Source: Sphingobacterium tabacisoli (GTDB lineage: Bacteria; Bacteroidota; Bacteroidia; Sphingobacteriales; Sphingobacteriaceae). Taken from it: DNA of 64,000 nt. The notes below the pieces were generated by a model. That model had not been told where the DNA came from, ran no database searches, and saw nothing but the letters and a program-made list of their open reading frames with translations. Below are positions 53,266-62,023 of this stretch, piece after piece (position 1 is the first letter of the stretch; the number at the start of each line of letters is the position of its first letter). The position numbers and the translations under genes are program-made. Location of the stretch: assembly GCF_017908035.1 (NCBI RefSeq), contig NZ_JAEQMU010000005.1, positions 124,001-188,000 on the forward strand, in the 5' to 3' direction.

Positions 53266-54402
53266 CTATGCCTCTTTCAATCTTTCATCCAAGGCTTCTA
53301 AAAACCTGTCGGCAATCGCTTTGTCTATATTCAGAGCAGGAAGAATACGGATAACATTAGGCTTTGCTTCTCCTGTAAAAATACGATTCTTGGTCAGCAA
53401 ATCCTTCTTCACATTAGATAGCTCGACAGGAAGGTCGATTCCGATCATAAGTCCTCTACCTCTCACTTCGTTAACTTTATCGAATCCTTTTAATTCGGAA
53501 ATCAAGTATTCACCCACCACGCGTGCGTTATCCATTAAACTCTCTGCTTGAAAGATTTCCAGAACAGAGACGGCTGCTGCACAAGCCAAATGGTTCCCGC
53601 CGAAGGTTGTTCCCAACAAGCCATAAGAAGCTTTATATTTGGGAGAAATACTAATCGCACCTATAGGAAATCCATTTCCCATTCCCTTGGCCATCGTATA
53701 GATATCCGCCTTTATAGCGGCGTAGTCGTGTGAATAAAAGATACCCGTTCTTCCATAACCACATTGTACCGAATCAGCTATAAATGTAGCTCCATACTCG
53801 TCACATAATTGTCTAATCAGTCGTAAAAATGAAACAGAAGCTTCACGTATACCACCAACCCCCTGAATACCTTCGATAATGACAGCTGCAACCTCATCAC
53901 CATAAGCAGAAAATGCCTCAGACAAGGCTTCCTCATCATTAAAGGGCAAGAAAATAGCATTATCTGTCTGATTAACCGGAGCTACAATAGCCGGATTATC
54001 TGTAACTGCTACAGCCAATGATGTACGCCCGTGAAAAGCTTTAGAAAATGAGATCACCTTTTTTCTTCCTGTATGGAACGAAGCGAGTTTTAACGCATTC
54101 TCATTAGCTTCGGCTCCAGAGTTACACAAAAATAAAGCGTAATCTTCCTTTCCAGAAACCTCCCCTAGCAACTTTCCTAATCGCTTCTGAATTGGAATCT
54201 CGATAGAATTGGAATAAAAGCCAATTTCGTTAAGTTGGGATGTAATCGAATGAACATAATGCGGATGCGTATGCCCTACTGATATGACTGCATGACCTCC
54301 ATACAAGTCTAAATATTCGTTACCTTCAGCATCCCAAACAGCTGAGCCCTTGGCTCTCACGATATTAATTGGGTTGACAGGGTAAACATCAAACAAATTC
54401 AT
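53266..54402 (-). CDS. argD: Acyl-ornithine aminotransferase
   Basis: A 378-residue class III PLP aminotransferase. The PLP lysine lies in YTMAKGMGNGFPIGA; LCNSGAEANENALKLA binds the cofactor phosphate; FHGRTSLAVAVT follows. It aminates N-acyl-glutamate semialdehyde. It is the first gene of the minus-strand arginine operon; argG, argC and the acyltransferase are not in the window. A promoter-like box lies 38 bases upstream. Confidence 0.93.
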   Translation of the reverse strand: MNLFDVYPVNPINIVRAKGSAVWDAEGNEYLDLYGGHAVISVGHTHPHYVHSITSQLNEIGFYSNSIEIPIQKRLGKLLGEVSGKEDYALFLCNSGAEANENALKLASFHTGRKKVISFSKAFHGRTSLAVAVTDNPAIVAPVNQTDNAIFLPFNDEEALSEAFSAYGDEVAAVIIEGIQGVGGIREASVSFLRLIRQLCDEYGATFIADSVQCGYGRTGIFYSHDYAAIKADIYTMAKGMGNGFPIGAISISPKYKASYGLLGTTFGGNHLACAAAVSVLEIFQAESLMDNARVVGEYLISELKGFDKVNEVRGRGLMIGIDLPVELSNVKKDLLTKNRIFTGEAKPNVIRILPALNIDKAIADRFLEALDERLKEA

Positions 54403-54440
54403 GAGCCTGATATTATTTAAGGTTGATAAAAAACTGTGTA

Positions 54441-54448
54441 CAAATATA
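54441..54448 (-). promoter_or_regulatory. Candidate -7 promoter box of argD
   Basis: Read on the minus strand this is TATATTTG, a match to TAnnTTTG, 38 bases before argD. No clear TTTG was seen 19-20 bases further upstream, so the call is tentative. Confidence 0.45.
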
Positions 54449-54502
54449 GTTAAGACATACTTAATACACTATGAAAAAACGTTTTAAAATATTCGAAAAA
54501 AA

Positions 54503-54541
54503 GAACAAAAAAAAGCCTATCATCGCTGATGATAGGCTTTT
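54503..54541 (-). terminator. Terminator of the ribosomal protein/rpoA/rplQ operon
   Basis: AAAAGCCTATCATC and its complement form a perfect 14-base-pair stem with a 3-base loop, followed on the minus strand by a long T-rich tract. It separates rplQ from argD. Confidence 0.93.
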
Positions 54542-54561
54542 ATATCTAGAGTAGAAAAAAA

Positions 54562-55092
54562 TTAGTCTTTTTTCTCTTCTGTAGCAGGAGCTTCTTCTGT
54601 AGTAGCAGCTTCTTCAGCTTTTACTTCTTCAACAGCAGTTTCTACTACCTCTGTGCCTTCAGCGCCTTTTTTCTTAGCACCACCGCGACGGCGAGTAGTT
54701 TTCTTCTCAGCTTTAGCTTCTTTGCCATAAACTTCGTTGTAATCTACCAACTCGATGAAAGCCATCTCAGCGTTATCACCTAAACGGTTTTCCATCTTAA
54801 TGATACGAGTATAACCTCCTGGACGTGTAGCTACTTTCTCAGATACTTCGCGGAACAAAATAGTTACCGCTTCTTTATCTTTTAAGTAAGCAAATACCGT
54901 ACGACGAGAGTGTGTCGTGTCGTTTTTAGATTTTGTAATCAACGGCTCAACGTAAGTACGTAATGCTTTCGCTTTTGCTAAAGTAGTAGTGATACGTTTG
55001 TGTTTGATTAATGAAGTCGCCATATTAGCTAACATCGCCTTACGGTGACTGTCAGTGCGGCCTAAGTGATTTACTTTTTTTCCGTGTCTCAT
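54562..55092 (-). CDS. rplQ: 50S ribosomal protein bL17 with acidic tail
   Basis: From the ATG at 55092 the protein has 176 residues and begins MRHGKKVNHLGRTDSHRKAM. The first 125 or so residues are the bL17 core; the rest is a low-complexity Lys-Arg then Ala-Glu-Thr-rich tail, long for the family. An open frame extends 69 bases upstream to another ATG, but those codons lie partly in a heptad repeat and do not fit bL17. It is the last gene of the operon. Confidence 0.94.
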   Translation of the reverse strand: MRHGKKVNHLGRTDSHRKAMLANMATSLIKHKRITTTLAKAKALRTYVEPLITKSKNDTTHSRRTVFAYLKDKEAVTILFREVSEKVATRPGGYTRIIKMENRLGDNAEMAFIELVDYNEVYGKEAKAEKKTTRRRGGAKKKGAEGTEVVETAVEEVKAEEAATTEEAPATEEKKD

Positions 55093-55126
55093 TTTCTTAG
55101 TGTTTTTTCGTGCGTACCGTCCTGTT

Positions 55127-55199
55127 GAGAATAAAGAGAAAAGACTAAAGAACAAAGACACTATAGTCCCTCTTCTTTGATCTTTGTTACTTATTCCTT
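55127..55199 (-). repeat. Seven-base-period near-perfect inverted repeat between rpoA and rplQ
   Basis: The left arm (55129-55162) consists of heptads such as AAGAGAA, AAGACTA and AAGAACA. The right arm (55163-55196) is its approximate reverse complement with a few gaps. The centre is ACTATAGT (55160-55167), leaving almost no loop. The tract lies 35 bases upstream of rplQ and resembles the element at 23330. Confidence 0.75.
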
Positions 55200-55240
55200 C
55201 CAGGGGAATTACGCAACAGGTCGCTTTATTTTATTTATTA

Positions 55241-56233
55241 TTATTCTTCGTCTAGTTTAAACTTCGACAAATTCATTCCGAATGACAAACCTTTCGATTT
55301 AACCAATTCTTGAATTTCGCTTAAAGATTTTTTACCAAAGTTACGGAACTTCAACATATCAGCTACGTCGTAAGTTACTAACTCCGCCAAAGTACGAATA
55401 TCCGCCGCTTTCAAGCAGTTCAATGCACGTACCGAAAGATCTAAGTCAACTAATTCTGTCTTCAATATCTTACGCATATGTAAGATTTCTTCGTCAACAA
55501 CTTTAGTTTCTTCTTTAGCTTGAGACTCCAACAACATATTCTCGTCAGAGAACAACATAAAGTGTTGTATAAGAATACGAGCTGCTTCTTTCAAAGCATC
55601 TTCTGGGTGGATTGAACCATCTGTAGAAATATCCAACAACAATTTCTCGTAGTCAGTTTTTTGCTCTACACGGTAGTTTTCAATAGTATATTTGACATTC
55701 TTAATCGGAGTGTAGATAGAATCTATAGCGATTAGCCCTACAGGTCCATCAACTACTTTATTCTCTTCTGCATTTACGTAACCACGTCCCTTAGCAACAG
55801 ACAACTCTACTTCAATAGTAACAGAGCTCTCCATATTACAGATTACGAAGTCTGGATTCAATACAGTAAAGTTGTTAGAAAACTTAGTTATATCACCAGC
55901 TTTGAATTGTTCTTGACCATTGATAACTACAAAAATCTTCTCGCTGTCACCTTGTTCTCCTGTCTTTTGAAAACGAACTTGTTTCAAGTTAAGGATAATC
56001 TCAGTTACGTCTTCTGCTACGCCTTTAATCGTAGAGAATTCGTGTGAAACGCCCGAAAATCTTACCGACGTAATTGCATATCCTTCTAGAGAGGACAATA
56101 AAATACGGCGTAAAGCATTACCAATAGTAACACCAAAACCTGGCTCTAATGGACGAAATTCGAAAGTACCATCAAAATCTGTAGATTTTTGCATGATAAC
56201 TTTATCCGGTCTTTGAAATGCTAAAATTGCCAT
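55241..56233 (-). CDS. rpoA: RNA polymerase subunit alpha
   Basis: A 330-residue protein. The N-terminal assembly domain includes GFGVTIGNALRRILLSSLEG, and the C-terminal DNA-binding domain (about 245-330) has LNCLKAADIRTLAELV and FGKKSLSEIQE. It nucleates RNA polymerase assembly and contacts promoters and activators. It lies between rpsD and rplQ as in many bacteria, with a hairpin in the gap before it. Confidence 0.98.
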   Translation of the reverse strand: MAILAFQRPDKVIMQKSTDFDGTFEFRPLEPGFGVTIGNALRRILLSSLEGYAITSVRFSGVSHEFSTIKGVAEDVTEIILNLKQVRFQKTGEQGDSEKIFVVINGQEQFKAGDITKFSNNFTVLNPDFVICNMESSVTIEVELSVAKGRGYVNAEENKVVDGPVGLIAIDSIYTPIKNVKYTIENYRVEQKTDYEKLLLDISTDGSIHPEDALKEAARILIQHFMLFSDENMLLESQAKEETKVVDEEILHMRKILKTELVDLDLSVRALNCLKAADIRTLAELVTYDVADMLKFRNFGKKSLSEIQELVKSKGLSFGMNLSKFKLDEE

Positions 56234-56277
56234 TTATAATATTTTAATATTTTTCAACAATGTGTATCTTAACAGCA

Positions 56278-56315
56278 TATGCATAACTCCTTTATCGTGA
56301 AAGGAATTATGCATA
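56278..56315 (-). promoter_or_regulatory. Stem-loop between rpsD and rpoA
   Basis: TATGCATAACTCCTTT (56278-56293) and AAAGGAATTATGCATA (56300-56315) form a 16-base-pair stem with one mismatch and a 6-base loop. No T run follows on the minus strand, so it is not a simple terminator. Confidence 0.6.
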
Positions 56316-56326
56316 GCCATTAATTA

Positions 56327-56935
56327 TTATTTAGAGTACAACTCTACGATTAAGTTCTCTTTAATATTCTCAGGAATATCAGCACGCTCTGGGTATGTCA
56401 GGAACTTACCTGTCAATCCTTTAGCGTCCCACTCTAACCAACCGTATTTGTTGATTGTTCTTCCCGCTACAGAATTAGAGATCGCCTCTAATGCTTGTGA
56501 GCGCTCACGAACAGCGATGACATCACCTGGACGAATGCTATATGATGGAATGTTAACGACATTACCGTTAACAGTAATATGCTTGTGTGAAACTAACTGA
56601 CGAGCAGCAGCGCGGGTAGTTGCGATACCTAAACGGTATACTACGTTATCTAAACGAGCTTCTAATAATTTCAAGAAGTTCTCACCTGTAATACCTTGCT
56701 TTGCAGCTGCTTTTACGAATAGATTAGAGAACTGACGCTCTAAAACTCCATAAGTATATTTAGCTTTTTGTTTTTCTAACAACTGAATAGCGTATTCAGA
56801 TTGCTTTCCTCTTCTTTTAGATGGACCATGTTGTCCAGGAGGATAATTCTTTTTTTCTAATGCTTTATCAGGGCCAAAAATTGGTTCTCTGAATTTACGT
56901 GCAATTTTGGACTTAGGTCCTGTATATCTTGCCAT
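56327..56935 (-). CDS. rpsD: 30S ribosomal protein uS4
   Basis: A 202-residue 16S rRNA-binding protein, with the S4 RNA-binding domain around LEARLDNVVYRLG and QLVSHKHITVNG. In many bacteria S4 also represses the alpha operon. The zinc-binding cysteines present in some S4 proteins are absent. It lies 67 bases downstream of rpsK. Confidence 0.97.
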   Translation of the reverse strand: MARYTGPKSKIARKFREPIFGPDKALEKKNYPPGQHGPSKRRGKQSEYAIQLLEKQKAKYTYGVLERQFSNLFVKAAAKQGITGENFLKLLEARLDNVVYRLGIATTRAAARQLVSHKHITVNGNVVNIPSYSIRPGDVIAVRERSQALEAISNSVAGRTINKYGWLEWDAKGLTGKFLTYPERADIPENIKENLIVELYSK

Positions 56936-57002
56936 TTCTTTCTCTGTTTGAAGTATCTATCAGTCTTTAACTGATGAATCTTAATCTTAAACAATAATAT
57001 TA

Positions 57003-57392
57003 TTAAACTCTTCTACGTTTTGGAGGACGACAACCGTTGTGAGGAAGTGGAGTAATATCCTTGATAGTAGTTACATCAATTCCTACAGTTTGTAAAGTAC
57101 GGATAGCAGACTCACGTCCAGCACCTGGTCCTTTAACGAAAACCTCAACTTTGCGCAATCCTAAATCGTGAGCAACTTTACCACAGTCACTTGCTGCTTG
57201 TCCTGCTGCATATGGAGTGTTCTTTTTAGAACCTCTAAAGCCCATTTTACCAGCCGACGACCATGAGATAGTTTGACCAGAATTATTAGTCAAAGTGATA
57301 ATAATGTTATTAAAAGTAGCATTGATGTGAGCTTGACCAACAGGCTCAATTACAACGATACGTTTTTTTGCGACTTTTTTGCTTTTAGCCAT
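57003..57392 (-). CDS. rpsK: 30S ribosomal protein uS11
   Basis: A 129-residue protein with the family segments NNIIITLTN, SAGKMGFRGSKKNTPYAAG and the C-terminal PLPHNGCRPPKRRRV. It forms part of the 30S platform. It begins 10 bases after rpsM. Confidence 0.98.
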   Translation of the reverse strand: MAKSKKVAKKRIVVIEPVGQAHINATFNNIIITLTNNSGQTISWSSAGKMGFRGSKKNTPYAAGQAASDCGKVAHDLGLRKVEVFVKGPGAGRESAIRTLQTVGIDVTTIKDITPLPHNGCRPPKRRRV

Positions 57393-57402
57393 TTCTTACT
57401 TG

Positions 57403-57780
57403 TTATTTAGTAGCTTTTTTCTTGTTTGCAACTGTTTTACGTTTTCCTTTACGGGTACGTGAGTTGTTTTTTGTACGTTGACCACGAACTGGTAAATGCT
57501 TACGGTGACGTAAACCACGGTAACAACCAATATCCATCAAACGTTTGATGTTCAATTGAACCTCTGAACGCAAAGCACCTTCTACTTTGATCTCGTCATT
57601 AATAATTGTACGAATAGCAGCCAATTGATCATCGTTCCACTCGGAAACTTTAACATCTTGACTAATACCTGCTTTATCTAAGATATAAGCGGCAGTCGCA
57701 CTACCAATACCAAAAATGTAGGTAAGGCCGATAACTCCTCTTTTGTTTTTAGGTAAATCTATACCTGATATCCTTGCCAT
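57403..57780 (-). CDS. rpsM: 30S ribosomal protein uS13
   Basis: A 125-residue protein starting MARISGIDLPKNKRGVIGLTYIFGIG and ending in the basic tail RTKNNSRTRKGKRK. It contacts tRNA and the 50S subunit in the 30S head. It begins 29 bases after rpmJ. Confidence 0.98.
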   Translation of the reverse strand: MARISGIDLPKNKRGVIGLTYIFGIGSATAAYILDKAGISQDVKVSEWNDDQLAAIRTIINDEIKVEGALRSEVQLNIKRLMDIGCYRGLRHRKHLPVRGQRTKNNSRTRKGKRKTVANKKKATK

Positions 57781-57809
57781 ATAATATTTTAAGCGATTTT
57801 GTTAATTAA

Positions 57810-57926
57810 TTATCCCTGACGTTGTTTGAATTTAGGGTTCTTTTTGTTGATTACAAAAATCTTTCCTTTACGACGGATGATCTTACAATCCGCGCTACGT
57901 TTTTTTACTGATGCTCTTACTTTCAT
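57810..57926 (-). CDS. rpmJ: 50S ribosomal protein bL36, zinc-ligand-poor form
   Basis: Translating the minus strand between infA and rpsM gives a 38-residue protein starting MKVRASVKKRSADCKIIRRK and ending KFKQRQG, a clear bL36. The zinc-binding form has three Cys and a His; here only Cys14 remains, so this is the non-zinc (C-minus) type. It lies 36 bases after infA and 29 before rpsM. Confidence 0.95.
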   Translation of the reverse strand: MKVRASVKKRSADCKIIRRKGKIFVINKKNPKFKQRQG

Positions 57927-57962
57927 TTTACTAAATTATTAAGCTCTTCGCAGAGCAATACC

Positions 57963-58181
57963 TTATTTATAACGATATGTTATCCTTCCTTTAGTCAAAT
58001 CATAAGGAGACATTTCCAACTTAACCTTGTCTCCAGGTAAAATCTTAATATAATGCATACGCATTTTTCCAGAAATATGAGCAATAATTTCGTGCCCATT
58101 CTCTAATTCTACCCTAAACATAGCATTAGATAATGCTTCTTTGATAACACCGTCTTGTTCTATCGAGGCTTGTTTAGCCAT
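57963..58181 (-). CDS. infA: Translation initiation factor IF-1
   Basis: A 72-residue OB-fold protein (IEQDGVIKEALSNAMFRVELENGHEI; GDKVKLEMSPYDLTKGRI). It binds the ribosomal A site during initiation. It lies 75 bases after map and before rpmJ, the usual order in the phylum. Confidence 0.98.
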   Translation of the reverse strand: MAKQASIEQDGVIKEALSNAMFRVELENGHEIIAHISGKMRMHYIKILPGDKVKLEMSPYDLTKGRITYRYK

Positions 58182-58256
58182 ATATCAATTACTTATTAAC
58201 GTTTTATAGCCTGCACCAACAGGAGTGCAAAGATAAATAAAAATATTGAAACCCAA

Positions 58257-59039
58257 CTACTTTTTATTCAAAACTTTCTCTACCTCATCAAAATTCAACA
58301 AGACATCTGGCTGTCCCTTTCGTATAGCAACCATCTGTTCAAAATGCGCAGACAGCTTACCATCGATTGTACTTACAGTCCATCCGTCTTCCCAAAAACG
58401 GACTCCACTTTTCCCGGCATTAATCATTGGTTCAATACAAATCACCAATCCCGGTTCTAATTTAGGTCCCGAACCACGCTTTCCATAGTTAGGCACTTCG
58501 GGTTTCTCATGCAAGTGCAATCCTACTCCATGCCCTACCAACTCCCTTACAATTCCAAAATTATAAGGTTGTACGTATTCTTGAATCGCAGATGAAATAT
58601 CTCCAACTCGCTTGCCAGCCACAGCTTGCTCCACGCCTTTGTACAAAGATGCTTTTGTTACATCCAACAATTGCTGAGCTTCAGCCGAGACCTCACCTAT
58701 TCCAAATGTGTACGCAGAATCAGAGATGAAACCTTTTAGGTTAACACCACCGTCGACGGACACCAGATCTCCATCCTTAATCTCGTAGTTGCTCGGAAAC
58801 CCATGAACTACTTGATCATTTACAGAAATACATAGGGAATAAGGGAAACCATGATAATTCAGAAATGCCGGTGTACCACCATTGTCATGAATAAAATCAT
58901 AAGCCAACTTGTCTAATGACAACGTTGTTATCCCAGGCTTTATAACTTTAGCGATTTCGGCAAGTAAATGCGAGAGTACATTTGCAGACTCTCGCACTTG
59001 CTCGATTTGTTCTTCTGTTTTATAAATTACTTTAGACAT
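58257..59039 (-). CDS. map: Methionine aminopeptidase, type I
   Basis: A 260-residue enzyme removing the initiator Met. Metal ligands fall in DLVSVDGGVNLKGFISDSAY (two Asp), LVGHGVGLHLHEKP (His), CIEPMI (Glu) and AHFEQMVAI (Glu). No N-terminal zinc-finger extension is present. It lies 9 bases after secY. Confidence 0.97.
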   Translation of the reverse strand: MSKVIYKTEEQIEQVRESANVLSHLLAEIAKVIKPGITTLSLDKLAYDFIHDNGGTPAFLNYHGFPYSLCISVNDQVVHGFPSNYEIKDGDLVSVDGGVNLKGFISDSAYTFGIGEVSAEAQQLLDVTKASLYKGVEQAVAGKRVGDISSAIQEYVQPYNFGIVRELVGHGVGLHLHEKPEVPNYGKRGSGPKLEPGLVICIEPMINAGKSGVRFWEDGWTVSTIDGKLSAHFEQMVAIRKGQPDVLLNFDEVEKVLNKK

Positions 59040-59048
59040 CTAAAGATA

Positions 59049-60386
59049 TTAAATAGCAGATTGATCATATCCTTCAACACCAGTAGCTGAACGACCTTTA
59101 ACTCTTCCTGTCTTCATTAAGCCATCATAATGACGCATTAACAAATGTGACTCGATTTGCTGAAGGGTATCCAATACCACACCTACTAGAATCAATAGTG
59201 AAGTACCACCATAAAAATGTGCAAACTGGTTGTTAACACCTGCAGCACTTGCTATAGCTGGCATAATAGCAATGATTGCTAAAAATACTGCACCAGGGAA
59301 AGTAATACGAGAAATTACGTTATCTATAAATAGATTAGTATCATATCCCGGTTTAATCCCAGGTACAAATCCTCCGTTCTTCTTCATGTCTTCTGACATC
59401 TGTTGCGGATTTACCATAATAGCGGTATAAAAAAACGTGAATGCAATAATCAACACTGCAAACGTCACATTGTACGCTACCGAAGTAAAATTAGTCAATG
59501 ATGTTAGAAAATCAGATTGAAGATTCGGAAAGAACTGCGCCAATGACATTGGTAAAAACATTATCGCCTGCGCGAATATAATTGGCATTACACCTGCAGC
59601 ATTCACCTTTAAAGGTATATACTGACGTACGCCACCTACCTGCTTATTTCCAACAATCTTTTTCGCATACTGAACCGGAATTTTGCGCACCCCTTGAACG
59701 ATCAAAATAGTAAAGATCACAATGAAGAATAACGCGATAGCCTCGATCAAGATAGGGATGATACCGCCACCGCTTGGGCTCATTCTTGATGCCCATTCAG
59801 CAACTGCCCCTCCAGGCAACTGCGCGATAATACCCGCCATAATGATTAAAGAAATACCATTTCCGATACCTTTATCGGTGATTTTCTCACCCAACCACAT
59901 CACAAACAACGTACCTGCAGTCAAAACAATAGCAGCAAGAACAGTGAACATAGGGTCTGCAATAGTTTTTGCAGCTGGTTCAATTTGAGTTTTCACGTAA
60001 GCTACAGCTTGCACTAATGTGATCGCCAATGTCAGATAACGAGTTATCTGCGTCATTTTCTTACGGCCAGACTCACCTTCTTTTTGCATTTTCTGAAATG
60101 CAGGAACAGCAATCCCCAATAATTGTACAACGATTGATGCAGAAATATAAGGCATTACACCTAAAGCAAAGATAGCTGAACGAGAGAAAGATCCCCCGGC
60201 AAACATATCCAAAAGTCCAAGAAGGCCTTCTTTTTGCCCTGTAGCTAATGCATCTGGATTAACACCTGGCAATACCACGTGACATCCAATACGATAAATA
60301 AGAAGAAATAATAACGTATTGATAATACGATTACGTAAATCTTCAATTTTCCATATATTGGTTAAGGTTGTGATTAGTTTCTTCAT
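59049..60386 (-). CDS. secY: Protein translocase subunit SecY
   Basis: A 445-residue inner-membrane protein with ten predicted hydrophobic segments. It is the channel subunit of the Sec translocon; LGVMPYISASIVVQLL and GNGISLIIMAGI are family hallmarks. It lies 3 bases after rplO and is followed by map. Confidence 0.98.
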   Translation of the reverse strand: MKKLITTLTNIWKIEDLRNRIINTLLFLLIYRIGCHVVLPGVNPDALATGQKEGLLGLLDMFAGGSFSRSAIFALGVMPYISASIVVQLLGIAVPAFQKMQKEGESGRKKMTQITRYLTLAITLVQAVAYVKTQIEPAAKTIADPMFTVLAAIVLTAGTLFVMWLGEKITDKGIGNGISLIIMAGIIAQLPGGAVAEWASRMSPSGGGIIPILIEAIALFFIVIFTILIVQGVRKIPVQYAKKIVGNKQVGGVRQYIPLKVNAAGVMPIIFAQAIMFLPMSLAQFFPNLQSDFLTSLTNFTSVAYNVTFAVLIIAFTFFYTAIMVNPQQMSEDMKKNGGFVPGIKPGYDTNLFIDNVISRITFPGAVFLAIIAIMPAIASAAGVNNQFAHFYGGTSLLILVGVVLDTLQQIESHLLMRHYDGLMKTGRVKGRSATGVEGYDQSAI

Positions 60387-60389
60387 GTA

Positions 60390-60836
60390 TTAAAGTTTTA
60401 CGATGGAACCGCCTGCAGCTTCGATAGCTTTCTGAGCTGAAGCTGAAAAAGCATGTGCTTTAACTTCAACTTTAGCACTGAATTCTCCACGGCCTAAAAC
60501 TTTTACTAAGTCATTTTTAGAAACTAAACCATGCTCTTTCAATGTATCGAAATCAACTACCGTAAGGTTGTATTTTTCTACTAAACCTTGTAAAACGTCT
60601 AAGTTTACACCATTGTATTCAACACGGTTTGCATTTTTGAAACCAAACTTAGGTACACGACGTTGCAAAGGCATCTGACCACCTTCGAAACCGATTTTAG
60701 TAGAGTGTCCTGAGCGAGATCCAGCACCTTTGTGACCACGAGTAGATGTACCACCACGACCGGAACCTTGACCACGACCTATACGTTTTCTGCTTTTTGT
60801 TGAACCAACTGCTGGTCTTAAATTACTTAAGTTCAT
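60390..60836 (-). CDS. rplO: 50S ribosomal protein uL15
   Basis: A 148-residue protein with the Gly/Arg-rich N terminus (RIGRGQGSGRGGTSTRGHKG) that reaches into 23S rRNA, and GFEGGQMPLQRRVPKFGF. A 112-base gap separates it from rpmD, longer than the other gaps in this run. Confidence 0.97.
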   Translation of the reverse strand: MNLSNLRPAVGSTKSRKRIGRGQGSGRGGTSTRGHKGAGSRSGHSTKIGFEGGQMPLQRRVPKFGFKNANRVEYNGVNLDVLQGLVEKYNLTVVDFDTLKEHGLVSKNDLVKVLGRGEFSAKVEVKAHAFSASAQKAIEAAGGSIVKL

Positions 60837-60948
60837 TTTAAACTAAGATTATGTTGCGCCTTCGCTTTCACTAAACAGGTCACAACGATTAACAATTAAA
60901 TTATAAATAACTAATGGAAAGAACCGAAATTCTTTCCATAGTGTTATT

Positions 60949-61128
60949 TTAGATAGTCTCAATAGCTACTAAATGGTTCACTTTACGAACCATACCGATA
61001 ATAGCCGGTGTAGCCTCTACTTCTACTGAGTGGTTGATCTTTTTCAATCCCAAAGCCTCAATAGTTTTCTTTTGGCGCTCGCTTCTGTCGATAACGCTCT
61101 TTATCTGGGTGATTTTAATTTTTGCCAT
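60949..61128 (-). CDS. rpmD: 50S ribosomal protein uL30
   Basis: Minus-strand translation between rpsE and rplO gives a 59-residue protein starting MAKIKITQIKSVIDRSER, with the uL30 pattern QKKTIEALGLKKINHSVE and GMVRKVNHLV. It starts 5 bases after rpsE. Confidence 0.95.
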   Translation of the reverse strand: MAKIKITQIKSVIDRSERQKKTIEALGLKKINHSVEVEATPAIIGMVRKVNHLVAIETI

Positions 61129-61133
61129 GATAA

Positions 61134-61652
61134 TTAACCGTTAAATACTTTATTTAAATCGACACCGCGGTGTTGAGCCACTGTATATGCGTCGCGCATA
61201 CTAGCTAAAGCATCGATTGTTGCTTTTACCACGTTGTGCGGGTTAGATGATCCTAAAGATTTTGCTAATACGTCTTTGATACCAGCAGACTCCAATACAG
61301 CACGCATCGCACCACCTGCCAATACTCCTGTACCACCTACAGCTGGTTTGATCAATACCGAACCACCTGAAAATTTACCGTATTGCTCGTGAGGAACAGT
61401 TCCTTTAATGATAGGAACTTTTACCAAATTTTTCTTTGCATCATCTATACCTTTAGTGATCGCTTCAGTTACCTCTTTAGCTTTTCCTAAACCGAAACCA
61501 ACGATTCCGTTCTCGTCACCAACTACTACGATAGCAGAAAAACTGAAAGTACGACCACCTTTAGTTACTTTCGCTACACGCTGGATGCTTACTAAGCGAT
61601 CTTTCAATTCAATCTCGCTTGATTTTACTCTTTTAATATTGCTTAATGCCAT
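61134..61652 (-). CDS. rpsE: 30S ribosomal protein uS5
   Basis: From the ATG at 61652 the protein has 172 residues (MALSNIKRVKSSEIELKDR). The double-stranded RNA-binding-like domain shows VVGDENGIVGFGLGKAKEV, and the C-terminal half has GTGVLAGGAMRAVLE. An upstream ATG 12 bases earlier is less likely. It acts in decoding accuracy. Confidence 0.96.
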   Translation of the reverse strand: MALSNIKRVKSSEIELKDRLVSIQRVAKVTKGGRTFSFSAIVVVGDENGIVGFGLGKAKEVTEAITKGIDDAKKNLVKVPIIKGTVPHEQYGKFSGGSVLIKPAVGGTGVLAGGAMRAVLESAGIKDVLAKSLGSSNPHNVVKATIDALASMRDAYTVAQHRGVDLNKVFNG

Positions 61653-61664
61653 TTTTTCTATCAA

Positions 61665-62018
61665 TTAAAAGTCTAAACCGCCTTCGCGAGCACCTTCTGC
61701 CAATGATTTCACACGGCCGTGATACAAGTACCCATTACGGTCAAAAACTACTTTACTAATACCTGCTGCTACTGCTTTCTCAGCAACTAATTTACCAACA
61801 GCTTTAGATTGCTCTACTTTATTGCCTGCTGCTACAAAATCCTTTGACAAGCTAGAAGCTGAAGCCAAAGTTTTACCTGTAGTATCGTCAATAACTTGAG
61901 CATAGATACCTTTATTTGATCTGAAAACAGACAAACGAGGACGCTCAGTTGATCCAGCCAGGTGTTTTCTTATTCCCTTTTTGATTCGCTCTCTGCGAGT
62001 TGTTTTAATTCCTGCCAT
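61665..62018 (-). CDS. rplR: 50S ribosomal protein uL18
   Basis: A 117-residue 5S rRNA-binding protein, with RPRLSVFRSNKGIYAQVIDD and the C-terminal YHGRVKSLAEGAREGGLDF. It lies 5 bases after rplF. Confidence 0.97.
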   Translation of the reverse strand: MAGIKTTRRERIKKGIRKHLAGSTERPRLSVFRSNKGIYAQVIDDTTGKTLASASSLSKDFVAAGNKVEQSKAVGKLVAEKAVAAGISKVVFDRNGYLYHGRVKSLAEGAREGGLDF

Positions 62019-62023
62019 GGTTA

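Noticed and set aside
55093..55161. 23-residue N-terminal extension of bL17
   Set aside because: It is hydrophobic, partly encoded by the heptad repeat, and bL17 proteins begin at MRHGKK.
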